Source: Porphyromonadaceae bacterium UBA7042 (GTDB lineage: Bacteria > Bacteroidota > Bacteroidia > Bacteroidales > Muribaculaceae). From it: a stretch of 55,641 nucleotides of DNA. The notes beneath the pieces are model-generated. The model did no database searches and was not told the DNA's origin. It was given only the letters and a program-made list of their open reading frames with translations. The stretch's first letter is position 1; each line of letters begins with the position of its first letter. Where the stretch lies: assembly GCA_002494015.1 (NCBI GenBank), contig DLAR01000099.1:520-56160 (forward strand), written 5' to 3'. The position numbers were made by a program, and so were the translations under genes. Below, in pieces: positions 24,873-31,526 of the stretch.

Positions 24873-25071
24873 TAAGTAGATGTTCAAATTAAAACGACAA
24901 TATGTTTACAGTAGATGCGGAGTGGAATCTTGCATATCAACAGCTTGTCCTTTCGGGTCGTTTCGGCCTTGTCGTTCAGTCGCATAGCTCGCTATGCTCC
25001 TTCGCTCCGCGGCCAAAACGCCTCCGAAATGACCGCGCTTTTGATATGCATTTAATCTGAACATCTACTTA
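24873..25071. repeat. Nested 199-base palindromic element in the leader of the SIS operon
   Basis: From outside to inside: 21-base arms (24873-24893 with 25051-25071, one mismatch); TGCATATCAA/TTGATATGCA (24931-24940 with 25041-25050, perfect); GGTCGTTTCGG/CCGAAATGACC (24956-24966 with 25024-25034, one mismatch); and an apex GCATAGC-tc-GCTATGC (24982-24997, perfect). All four stems are nested, so the element can fold into one long branched hairpin or cruciform. It has no ORF. It lies between the promoter (25098-25105) and the SIS start codon, hence in the mRNA leader. It may be a MITE or a REP-like element. Confidence 0.75.
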
Positions 25072-25097
25072 TCTGTTTTTGTGCTGACTTTATAGTG

Positions 25098-25105
25098 CAA
25101 ACTTA
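25098..25105 (-). promoter_or_regulatory. Minus-7 box of the SIS-PfkB-TPR operon
   Basis: TAAGTTTG on the minus strand. No clean TTTG is found 20 bases upstream, so it is a partial promoter call. The leader to the SIS start would be about 220 bases and would include the whole nested palindrome. Confidence 0.45.
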
Positions 25106-25180
25106 CACAAAAAAAACGACATTAACCTCCATGCAGGCGACATATTTTCGCCCTTATAGCGTTGTTGCCGGAGGAAGTGG

Positions 25181-26089
25181 TCATTTTACAGGCTCATAGA
25201 GTGCGATTGTCTCCTTGAGCGAGGAAACGACCATAGCGCGCAACTCGGGAGGTGACATGACCATCACGCGCGGCCCGAGCGACAATATCTCCTGAACGAA
25301 GTCGGGGGTCAGGCGCAGGCGGTAGTGAAACACCGAGTAGGAATCGTGGACCATCTCCTGCTGGGAATGGTGGAGCGGTAGGGCGCGGAGGTATTTGGCC
25401 TGACGGGAATCTACCTTCAGGGCCACCTCCTTGGGGTCGCCGTGGGAGAAGACGATGCCGAATGCGTCGCGCACAAACGCGTCGCTGTCAAAGTCATCGG
25501 GAATGGCGAATGTCACGGTGTCAAGCACATTCACGTCGGTCATGCGGTCAAGGGCATAGGTCTTTATCTTGTCCTCCCTGACATTGCGTCCCGTGACATA
25601 CCACCGCTGACGGAATATTTTGAGGAAATAAGGCTCGACCGTCACGCCGGGCGACGGGTTGACGCGGGTATAGGGGTGATAGGTGAACGAGACAGGATGA
25701 TATTCCTTCAAGGCTCCGATGACGGCACTGAGGTGCATTCGGGCCGAGGGGACATCTTCGAGGAAAATGCGGTCCGAAACCTCCCCTACGCTCGACAGGA
25801 CGTTGCTCATGGCGGCCGAGTTGAGCAGCCAGTCGGTGACACTCTCGCTGTAGCTGTCACTCTCCGAGTCGATATAGTACTCAAATGTCGATGGGTTGCA
25901 CTCGATGTTGATTTTGAAAAGCTCCTCGATAGCGTTGCGATAATTGTAAAATGTGCGGCGCGGCATCGGCTCTCCGTCGCTGATGGGCGACTGCACCCAC
26001 AGGCGGTTGAGCCTCTCGCGGGTAATCGCCCCGTGACGCTTGATTGTGTCAATCAGCCAGATGTATCGGTTCAGAAGGTTCTTGGACAT
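25181..26089 (-). CDS. WYL-domain transcriptional regulator (copy 1)
   Basis: A 302-residue regulator with an N-terminal winged helix-turn-helix-like part (about 5-75, with RRTFYNYRNAIEELF) and a WYL domain (about 125-200: VSFTYHPYTR and RQRWYVTGRN, then YALDRMTDV), followed by a C-terminal dimerisation-like extension (PLHHSQQEM, LTPDFVQEIL). WYL domains bind nucleic acids or nucleotide-like ligands and often control defence or stress genes. It is a paralogue of the plus-strand gene at 30621 with the same architecture. A -7 box (26173-26180) and a candidate operator half-site (26143-26155) lie upstream. Confidence 0.88.
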   Translation of the reverse strand: MSKNLLNRYIWLIDTIKRHGAITRERLNRLWVQSPISDGEPMPRRTFYNYRNAIEELFKINIECNPSTFEYYIDSESDSYSESVTDWLLNSAAMSNVLSSVGEVSDRIFLEDVPSARMHLSAVIGALKEYHPVSFTYHPYTRVNPSPGVTVEPYFLKIFRQRWYVTGRNVREDKIKTYALDRMTDVNVLDTVTFAIPDDFDSDAFVRDAFGIVFSHGDPKEVALKVDSRQAKYLRALPLHHSQQEMVHDSYSVFHYRLRLTPDFVQEILSLGPRVMVMSPPELRAMVVSSLKETIALYEPVK

Positions 26090-26142
26090 AATGTAATCAA
26101 TTATAAAGGCGCGATAAATCGCACGGCTAAGGCAGCCCCATA

Positions 26143-26155
26143 TACGACAAGAATT
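26143..26155. promoter_or_regulatory. Candidate operator half-site of the WYL copy 1 gene
   Basis: Minus strand AATTCTTGTCGTA. It shares 12 of 13 bases with 30587-30599 (AATTTTTGTCGTA) upstream of WYL copy 2. It lies just downstream of the predicted transcription start set by the -7 box TACCTTTG (26173-26180, minus strand). Binding by a WYL protein is inference. Confidence 0.4.
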
Positions 26156-26224
26156 TCATTTTTTACGGGTTTCAAAGGTAGGTAACACGAGGGCATGAAT
26201 CATGCAACGCTGTGTTAAAGAGGG

Positions 26225-27247
26225 TTAATCCACTGCTTTTTCGGCGCGGGAAACGGCATCGGCGATGAAACTGCCTTTAGCCAGTTTTGAGGCCAATGAC
26301 ATGGCATTGGCCTTCATCACGGCGTAATCCCCGGGGGTGAGCCGTGACAGAATCTCAGGAAGGTCGCGCAATGATGATACGCATATCCCCGCATTATATT
26401 CCTTTACAATCCCGGCAAGGGCGGCCTGATTCCAGATGATGACCGGCAGACCCGATCGGAGGTAGAGGGATGTCTTGTGGGGCGCGTTATATTTCAGATA
26501 TTCGCCAAGCGCGCCCGCCCCCTCGTCGAGCGAGGAACCGTACCACACAACGCCGAAATCGCCCTGCGCGGTGGCAATCAAGGTGTCGGAATCGACATAT
26601 CCCATCGCGTGAATGCCGGGGGTCAGCCTTGACTTGTCGATACCGCCGCCGTAAATGACCAAGTCAAGCGACGGGACGGCCTCGCCGAGCTGATAAATCC
26701 AGTCATTGTGAACCGGCGAAGCATTTCCGGCAAACATCAGGCGGTAACGGCCGCCGGGGGCGAGATTCTGAACAGCCGGGACCGAATCAGACAGGTAGTC
26801 CCACAGACCGGCCTCGATTATCGGCACAGTCACCCCGTTGTCAACGAGCCACCGGCGCATAGCAGGAGTGTGAATAACTATGGCCGTGCTGCGGTTTAGC
26901 CGCTCGACCTCCCACTCGACAGTCAGTTTCTTGCGCCGGAAACTGCCGAGGTCGTGAATGAGGGTTATGACCTTGGCTCCGCGGGCATTGGCACGGCTGA
27001 CCACAAAGTCATAGTACTTTTTAAGCGGGTACTGCACGAGGAGTATGTCACCTTTTTTCAGCGACATGACCCCTTTCAACACACTCGCGAGGGTTATAAA
27101 GTAGGCTCCGACCGCACTGCCGACCCGACGCTGGCGCAACCCGATGTTCCGGTATCCCATCGACTGCAATATAGCCTCGACATCGGTTTTCGCCTTATCG
27201 CCCCCGCCCCCGATTTTACGGTAATTCTTGGATATATAACACTTCAT
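26225..27247 (-). CDS. Glycosyltransferase, galactofuranosyltransferase-like
   Basis: A 340-residue GT-B-type glycosyltransferase. It starts MKCYISKNYRKIGGGGDKAK and has GDILLVQYPLKKYYDF, a LIHDLGSFR segment, GNASPVHNDWIY, GDFGVVWYGSSLDEGAGALGEY (read in parts) and the acceptor-domain ending. This pattern matches proteins named beta-1,6-galactofuranosyltransferase in streptococci and Bacteroidetes, which add sugars to surface polysaccharide. It is cytoplasmic or peripheral. It has normal base composition, unlike the AT-rich cassette behind it. A -7 box TACCTTTG lies at 27267-27274 (minus strand). The exact sugar is not certain. Confidence 0.75.
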   Translation of the reverse strand: MKCYISKNYRKIGGGGDKAKTDVEAILQSMGYRNIGLRQRRVGSAVGAYFITLASVLKGVMSLKKGDILLVQYPLKKYYDFVVSRANARGAKVITLIHDLGSFRRKKLTVEWEVERLNRSTAIVIHTPAMRRWLVDNGVTVPIIEAGLWDYLSDSVPAVQNLAPGGRYRLMFAGNASPVHNDWIYQLGEAVPSLDLVIYGGGIDKSRLTPGIHAMGYVDSDTLIATAQGDFGVVWYGSSLDEGAGALGEYLKYNAPHKTSLYLRSGLPVIIWNQAALAGIVKEYNAGICVSSLRDLPEILSRLTPGDYAVMKANAMSLASKLAKGSFIADAVSRAEKAVD

Positions 27248-27330
27248 CAGTTTTCAAGTAATTCCGCAAAGGTAGCAAAATTTTGATGAAGGACGCGGAA
27301 AAGCGCAGGGAAATTTTGGCGGATACTGCC

Positions 27331-27879
27331 TCACGACAGAACTCGGGACACATATCCTCGGTGACGGAACCACCGGTGCGCCCAGTTGGGAACCATGTAG
27401 ACGTACCCCGAAATATCCTCGTGGGGAACGCAATCGAGCATGGCACCGATTATTGATGCAGACTGCGATACGCTTAGCCCCGTCTGCCGCGCTATCTCCT
27501 CACGCAACAGACCGTAGGAGACCTCGCGAACCGCTTCTGCAGTCAGGCTGCGCCCGAGACGGCGGCGAATCTCGTCGGGTGACGGGAGTTTTACTTTGGG
27601 ACCGACATGCAACCCATCAAAACAATATTCGCCGTCAACACGACGCATCACAAACCCGCTGCTGTTGCGACGATTGCACTCCTCGGCCCACTGCCGAGCC
27701 ACAGAATTGGAAATTCCGCGCAACACCTCGGGAATAATGGGACAACGCCTCAATTGCCCGTAGGAATAACCCTCACGGTTAATTCCGCCCGACCCCGACG
27801 GCACATCGGAGTCGGAAACGGAACACACGTCCCCGCCATCAGCAGTCAACGCATCCAAAAGATTGCTCAAAAAACCCAT
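27331..27879 (-). CDS. Unrecognised 182-residue protein, third gene of the accessory cassette
   Basis: I do not recognise a family. The protein has an amphipathic start (MGFLSNLLDALTADGG), a Ser/Asp-rich spacer (residues 15-35), a middle part with PEVLRGISNSVARQWAEEC, and a predicted helical region with SLTAEAVREVSYGLLREEIARQ and GLSVSQSASIIGAML (about 125-155), ending in the aromatic VYMVPNWAHRWFRHRGY. No signal peptide or membrane span. Its start is two bases after the stop of the gene upstream, so it is co-translated with it. Base composition is closer to the core genome than that of its two partners. Confidence 0.65.
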   Translation of the reverse strand: MGFLSNLLDALTADGGDVCSVSDSDVPSGSGGINREGYSYGQLRRCPIIPEVLRGISNSVARQWAEECNRRNSSGFVMRRVDGEYCFDGLHVGPKVKLPSPDEIRRRLGRSLTAEAVREVSYGLLREEIARQTGLSVSQSASIIGAMLDCVPHEDISGYVYMVPNWAHRWFRHRGYVSRVLS

Positions 27880-27881
27880 AA

Positions 27882-28694
27882 TTATCGTCCAAATAATCTA
27901 CTGAACCAATTTGATTTTTTTGTAGGCTCACTCTGACCAAGTTCACGGATGGACCGAAATTCAACATCCACGACCCACTCCGTATCCTCCTCACTGGTCA
28001 GATTTCTGTATTTTTCAGAATCGTATGCATAGTTCAGACTCGCTAAGACAATTTTAACCGAGGCTTGTATAGCACGTTTTTTTGACTCAGAGACTGTGGC
28101 TGATGATGATGAACTAATTGTCAATGAATAACGCAATATGTTTCCTTCCATTCTCATTTCGGTCATGTGTTTCCATTCCGGTTCTTCGTCGAGCCACAAA
28201 AGATGCTCAGGAATATAAGGAGGACTAACAGGGTCAAACTCTGTGACGAGTAGCATCCTTCCATTTCCTTTACTCCGACTTTCAGTCGAAGATGAATTAC
28301 TAACGCTGACATTGCCGGAAACTGCCTTATAACTTGCTCCACCCGAATGAGTAGTCTGATTTTTAAGTAATTCACTAAGGCATCTCCCTTTTTTATATGA
28401 CACAGTGATTTTTGTTGCGCCCAGACCTTGTGCCAATCGGGTAAAATCATGCATTTTGTCACAAATAAATCGACCATCAGCCTCGTCACTTGGGAAATAC
28501 AAGCCAATATCAGTCGGATGAGCTACATATAGCACCCCAGATTGCGGATGACCTTTTGGAAATCTCACATCCTCGGGAAGGTATCTTTTCCGAAATACAG
28601 TCAGACTATGGGTATCAATGCCCGTTGTATCATCAGCAATCATTAAAAATTGTCTATCCTCATAGGGTCGAGAATTAAATCTGCTTAATGCCAT
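27882..28694 (-). CDS. Unrecognised 270-residue protein, second gene of the accessory cassette
   Basis: A soluble protein with no signal peptide. An N-terminal alpha/beta part (1-105) contains VLYVAHPTDIGLYFP, a helix DKMHDFTRLAQGLGATKI and the strand ITVSYKKG. A Ser/Thr-rich segment follows (about 110-145, NVSVSNSSSTESRSKGNG), then a second alpha/beta part with LLVTEFDP and a repeated serine tract TISSSSSATVS. I recall Bacteroidetes hypothetical proteins with a similar 'HP...Y.P...F...L...LGA..I.V' pattern but can name no family. The gene is AT-rich compared with the core. It is seven bases downstream of the membrane protein gene. Confidence 0.65.
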   Translation of the reverse strand: MALSRFNSRPYEDRQFLMIADDTTGIDTHSLTVFRKRYLPEDVRFPKGHPQSGVLYVAHPTDIGLYFPSDEADGRFICDKMHDFTRLAQGLGATKITVSYKKGRCLSELLKNQTTHSGGASYKAVSGNVSVSNSSSTESRSKGNGRMLLVTEFDPVSPPYIPEHLLWLDEEPEWKHMTEMRMEGNILRYSLTISSSSSATVSESKKRAIQASVKIVLASLNYAYDSEKYRNLTSEEDTEWVVDVEFRSIRELGQSEPTKKSNWFSRLFGR

Positions 28695-28701
28695 ATTTAT
28701 A

Positions 28702-30156
28702 TTATTTAGATAATTCTTTTTCTAATTGTTGTGCGTCGTTTCTGATTGTTTCGTTCTTGCAAGTCAACGCACGCTGTACATATTCCAATGCCAAGATATT
28801 GTCATCAAAATAGTCTTCTATCATTGCAAGCAACATGTTACACTTACCATAGCTATAACTTCCGATTAAAAACTCGTCCACGATTTTTTTCAATAGATTC
28901 TCGGCTTTTTCAAATCGCTCTTGCCGTTTGCTTTTAATCTCTACGGCAATATCAAAAATAACCTCAGCAATATCTAAAATCGCGTAGGGGTCTTGATTGT
29001 ATTTTTCAATATAACGGTCTATTTTATATTCATATTCATCAACACGTTTTTTCGCCACAAGATTCTTTATTTGGGTCAGATCAATCTCGTAGGGAGGTAC
29101 ATACCGGCTAATAAAGATGTTTAAACATCCCTTAAACTGAGTGCGCATAGATGTGTCTTTCATCATATCATAGGCGCGTAACGACAAGTATGTATCGCCT
29201 CTTTCATCACAGAAATCAAAATCTTTGCCATCAAGCTGGACTTTATCAATCAATTCCCATTCAACGAAATCGAAATCATCTTCAAAACGATAATGTACAC
29301 CACGATTGGTCATGATAAAATCAGTGTCACTACTCTCATCACGATAATATATGATATCTTCATTAGCCGGAAGGTTAAAAATCCTTCTTAGTCTACTTAT
29401 TTCACGAGGTGGGATATTTTTTCCCACATAATTATCATAATTATTGTCAAATTCCCTCAATGAACTGACAAAGTTGCGAAGTAACTGTTTCTGTTCATCG
29501 TAGACATCCTGTACCATTATCTGTCGTTCTCTCTTGTTTAATGCAAATTTTACAACAAAAAACAAATCGACAACCCAGCACAATACACATGCAGCAAAAA
29601 GATAAAATGCCCAATTATTATAAAATATTTCCACAATGCATGAAACATCGGTCAATACCGACCAAAACACATAAACAGGCTTTATCAATCCGAAGAATGT
29701 CAACACAAAGGCACATAATGTAATCGAGAAATATGTTCTATACCGCATTAAGGCGCGATGAACACCAAGCAATCCCCCAAAAAGCCATCCGAGAAAAACA
29801 GCTGTCGCAGAACTACGGTTAGGCGTATTTTCACGAGACATTTCTTCTATATCAGCCGTTCCAAATGCAATGAACAAAAGAAATGCACACCCGCCATACC
29901 ACCATAAATAATTATGGTTCCATGATATAGTTCTGTCAATCAATTCACCATTTATCTGAGAACGTGATGATTCAGAGACAACATCAATAACACGGTTTAT
30001 ACGATCCGTCTGCGACTCGCTTATTTCAGCCAAATTGACCGCGTATATTTGATCGTCTGTCAGATTTTCATTATCCGAACAACTGATAAAAGATATACAC
30101 GCCAGTATTCCGATTAGACATAACCGGATTTCATGTGATAATGATTTAGTAACCAT
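28702..30156 (-). CDS. Lipoprotein/TM2-like membrane protein with PH-like and helical-repeat regions, first gene of the cassette
   Basis: A 484-residue protein of unknown function. Residues 1-26 look like a lipoprotein signal ending in Cys26 (ILACISFISC). Four hydrophobic segments follow: about 83-101, 114-136, 139-168 and 181-206. The second and third contain FLGWLFGGLLGVHRAL, which resembles the TM2 domain (normally G-x-x-G-x-H-R-F-Y). About 262-332 looks like a small PH-like beta domain (IIYYRDESSDTDF, GVHYRFEDDFDFVEW, KVQLDGKDF). The last 130 residues are helical and TPR-like. The gene is visibly AT-rich. A TM2/PH-like pair suggests a membrane-anchored sensor or scaffold, but this is inference. 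Confidence 0.65.
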   Translation of the reverse strand: MVTKSLSHEIRLCLIGILACISFISCSDNENLTDDQIYAVNLAEISESQTDRINRVIDVVSESSRSQINGELIDRTISWNHNYLWWYGGCAFLLFIAFGTADIEEMSRENTPNRSSATAVFLGWLFGGLLGVHRALMRYRTYFSITLCAFVLTFFGLIKPVYVFWSVLTDVSCIVEIFYNNWAFYLFAACVLCWVVDLFFVVKFALNKRERQIMVQDVYDEQKQLLRNFVSSLREFDNNYDNYVGKNIPPREISRLRRIFNLPANEDIIYYRDESSDTDFIMTNRGVHYRFEDDFDFVEWELIDKVQLDGKDFDFCDERGDTYLSLRAYDMMKDTSMRTQFKGCLNIFISRYVPPYEIDLTQIKNLVAKKRVDEYEYKIDRYIEKYNQDPYAILDIAEVIFDIAVEIKSKRQERFEKAENLLKKIVDEFLIGSYSYGKCNMLLAMIEDYFDDNILALEYVQRALTCKNETIRNDAQQLEKELSK

Positions 30157-30217
30157 TGTTTCTTGTATTTTTTAGTTTATAAGAAAGACGTGAATCCGCC
30201 TGAATTGTTTTATCCAT

Positions 30218-30353
30218 CGAAAGTCGGGCTCTGGTAAACCTCTGGGTGACAGATAAAAGCAAGCAGTTTCACGCCTGTATATATACAGGTGCTCAACGCA
30301 CTTGCCGAACCTATTCTACCCGAGTAAAAAAGTGTACCAGACTTTGACTTTCG
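30218..30353. repeat. Palindrome-rich intergenic region between cassette and WYL copy 2
   Basis: Imperfect 19-base arms CGAAAGTCGGGCTCTGGTA (30218-30236) and TACCAGACTTTGACTTTCG (30335-30353) match at 15 of 19 positions. Between them is a perfect 16-base palindrome CCTGTATATATACAGG (30274-30289). The 30157-30620 gap of 464 bases is otherwise AT-rich and holds no convincing gene; the 62-codon minus-strand ORF across it is judged incidental. The region could be a regulatory region for the divergent genes, a recombination site or the remnant of a mobile element. Confidence 0.5.
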
Positions 30354-30579
30354 GAATAAGTTTCGACAATATTGTATAACAATGTATGTACCTGACAACG
30401 TCTCATCCTCTGACGAGCGATGTCAATAGTGCAAATTTATGAATTAATCTGATTAAAATCCAAATTTTGCCCACTATTTAACACTGATTCCATACACGCG
30501 CTTACTGCTTGCTTAATGACGGTGTAAAATTACTGCGAGGTTACGCCAATAACTGTCTTAGTGGAGCAAATTTTATCGG

Positions 30580-30600
30580 CTGCGACAATTTTTGTCGTAG
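30580..30600. promoter_or_regulatory. Candidate operator upstream of WYL copy 2
   Basis: CTGCGACAA (30580-30588) and TTGTCGTAG (30592-30600) form a near-perfect inverted repeat with a three-base centre. It occupies the region between the expected -33 and -7 boxes (TAATTTTG, 30609-30616). The half-site TTGTCGTA is shared with the WYL copy 1 gene. Autoregulation or regulation by the paralogue is inferred. Confidence 0.5.
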
Positions 30601-30608
30601 TCTATGCT

Positions 30609-30616
30609 TAATTTTG
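30609..30616 (+). promoter_or_regulatory. Minus-7 box of WYL copy 2
   Basis: TAATTTTG ends only four bases before the ATG at 30621, so the transcript would be nearly leaderless unless translation starts further in. Confidence 0.5.
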
Positions 30617-30620
30617 CGGT

Positions 30621-31520
30621 ATGATACATCAATATAAGTTTTGTCTATGGCTTGTCAACAAGCTGGCAGACCGGGAGATGTCGCTGGAGGAGATTCAGCG
30701 CGAGTGGCTTGACAGCGCGAGCAATGACGAGGGGGTTCCTCTGACGGCGCGGACGTTTTCGCGCTACAGGGCGCATGCCGAGTCATTGCTGAATGTCGAC
30801 ATCGAATGTGACAAGTCGACAAACCGTTACCGTCTCGTGGCCGGGGACAATGTGGCTGACTGGATACTGAGCGCGATGCGCGTCAGCGAGCTTGCCCGAC
30901 GTGTCGACATCCGAGACTTCATCATGCTTGAAAATCCTCCGGCGGGAAGCGGGATTCTCGACACGGTCATAAAGGCCCGCGAGCGATGCGCAATGCTGAA
31001 GTTCAGCTATCGCTCGCTTTATCAGGAAACCCGCAGGTACCGGGCCGTGCCCCTGTTCCTGCGCCTGTTCAGGCAACGGTGGTATGTGACTGCCCGACGT
31101 GAAGGCAAGGATTTTCTGACCACCTTTGCACTTGAACGCATGACCGATGTCGCGATGGTTGAAAACACTGCCCCCGCGACGATGCTGCCTGTCTCTCCCG
31201 AGGAATATTATGACGACTGTTTCGGCGTAATCCATTCGGGCGAGCCTGAGCGCATAGTGTTGCGCGCATTCTGGCCGCAGAACGCTTATCTTGCCGAGGT
31301 GCCGATGCACCACTCGCAACGCGCGGTGGCTGAAAACGACAACTGGACCGACTATGAGCTGTATCTGCGTCCCACCTATGATTTCAAGCAGGAGCTGCTG
31401 TGGCACCGCGACAAACTCGCTGTCATCTCGCCCGCATGGCTGCGCGACGACATGCTCGACATTCTCAGGCGCATGGCCGAGTCATACAAGAGCGGGGAGC
31501 CGCACTGCAAGGATGAATGA
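30621..31520 (+). CDS. WYL-domain transcriptional regulator (copy 2)
   Basis: A 299-residue paralogue of the regulator at 25181: N-terminal DNA-binding part with ARTFSRYRAHAESLL, WYL domain with LKFSYRSLYQ, the RQRWYVTARREG strand and FALERMTDV, and the C-terminal VPMHHSQRAV and YDFKQELL segments. The two share architecture and many identical short motifs, so they are probably an old duplication. It is transcribed away from the three-gene cassette, the usual regulator-target layout, and converges on recQ with a six-base gap. The normal base composition differs from that of the cassette. Confidence 0.88.
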   Translation: MIHQYKFCLWLVNKLADREMSLEEIQREWLDSASNDEGVPLTARTFSRYRAHAESLLNVDIECDKSTNRYRLVAGDNVADWILSAMRVSELARRVDIRDFIMLENPPAGSGILDTVIKARERCAMLKFSYRSLYQETRRYRAVPLFLRLFRQRWYVTARREGKDFLTTFALERMTDVAMVENTAPATMLPVSPEEYYDDCFGVIHSGEPERIVLRAFWPQNAYLAEVPMHHSQRAVAENDNWTDYELYLRPTYDFKQELLWHRDKLAVISPAWLRDDMLDILRRMAESYKSGEPHCKDE

Positions 31521-31526
31521 ATGTCA

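Noticed and set aside
26225..27247. Glycosyltransferase as part of the accessory cassette
   Set aside because: It has core-like composition, its own -7 box and an 83-base gap from the cassette, so I keep it separate.
30210..30398. 62-codon minus-strand ORF in the palindrome-rich gap
   Set aside because: It spans the inverted repeats and the 16-base palindrome, has no start context, and is best explained as chance reading of the repeat.
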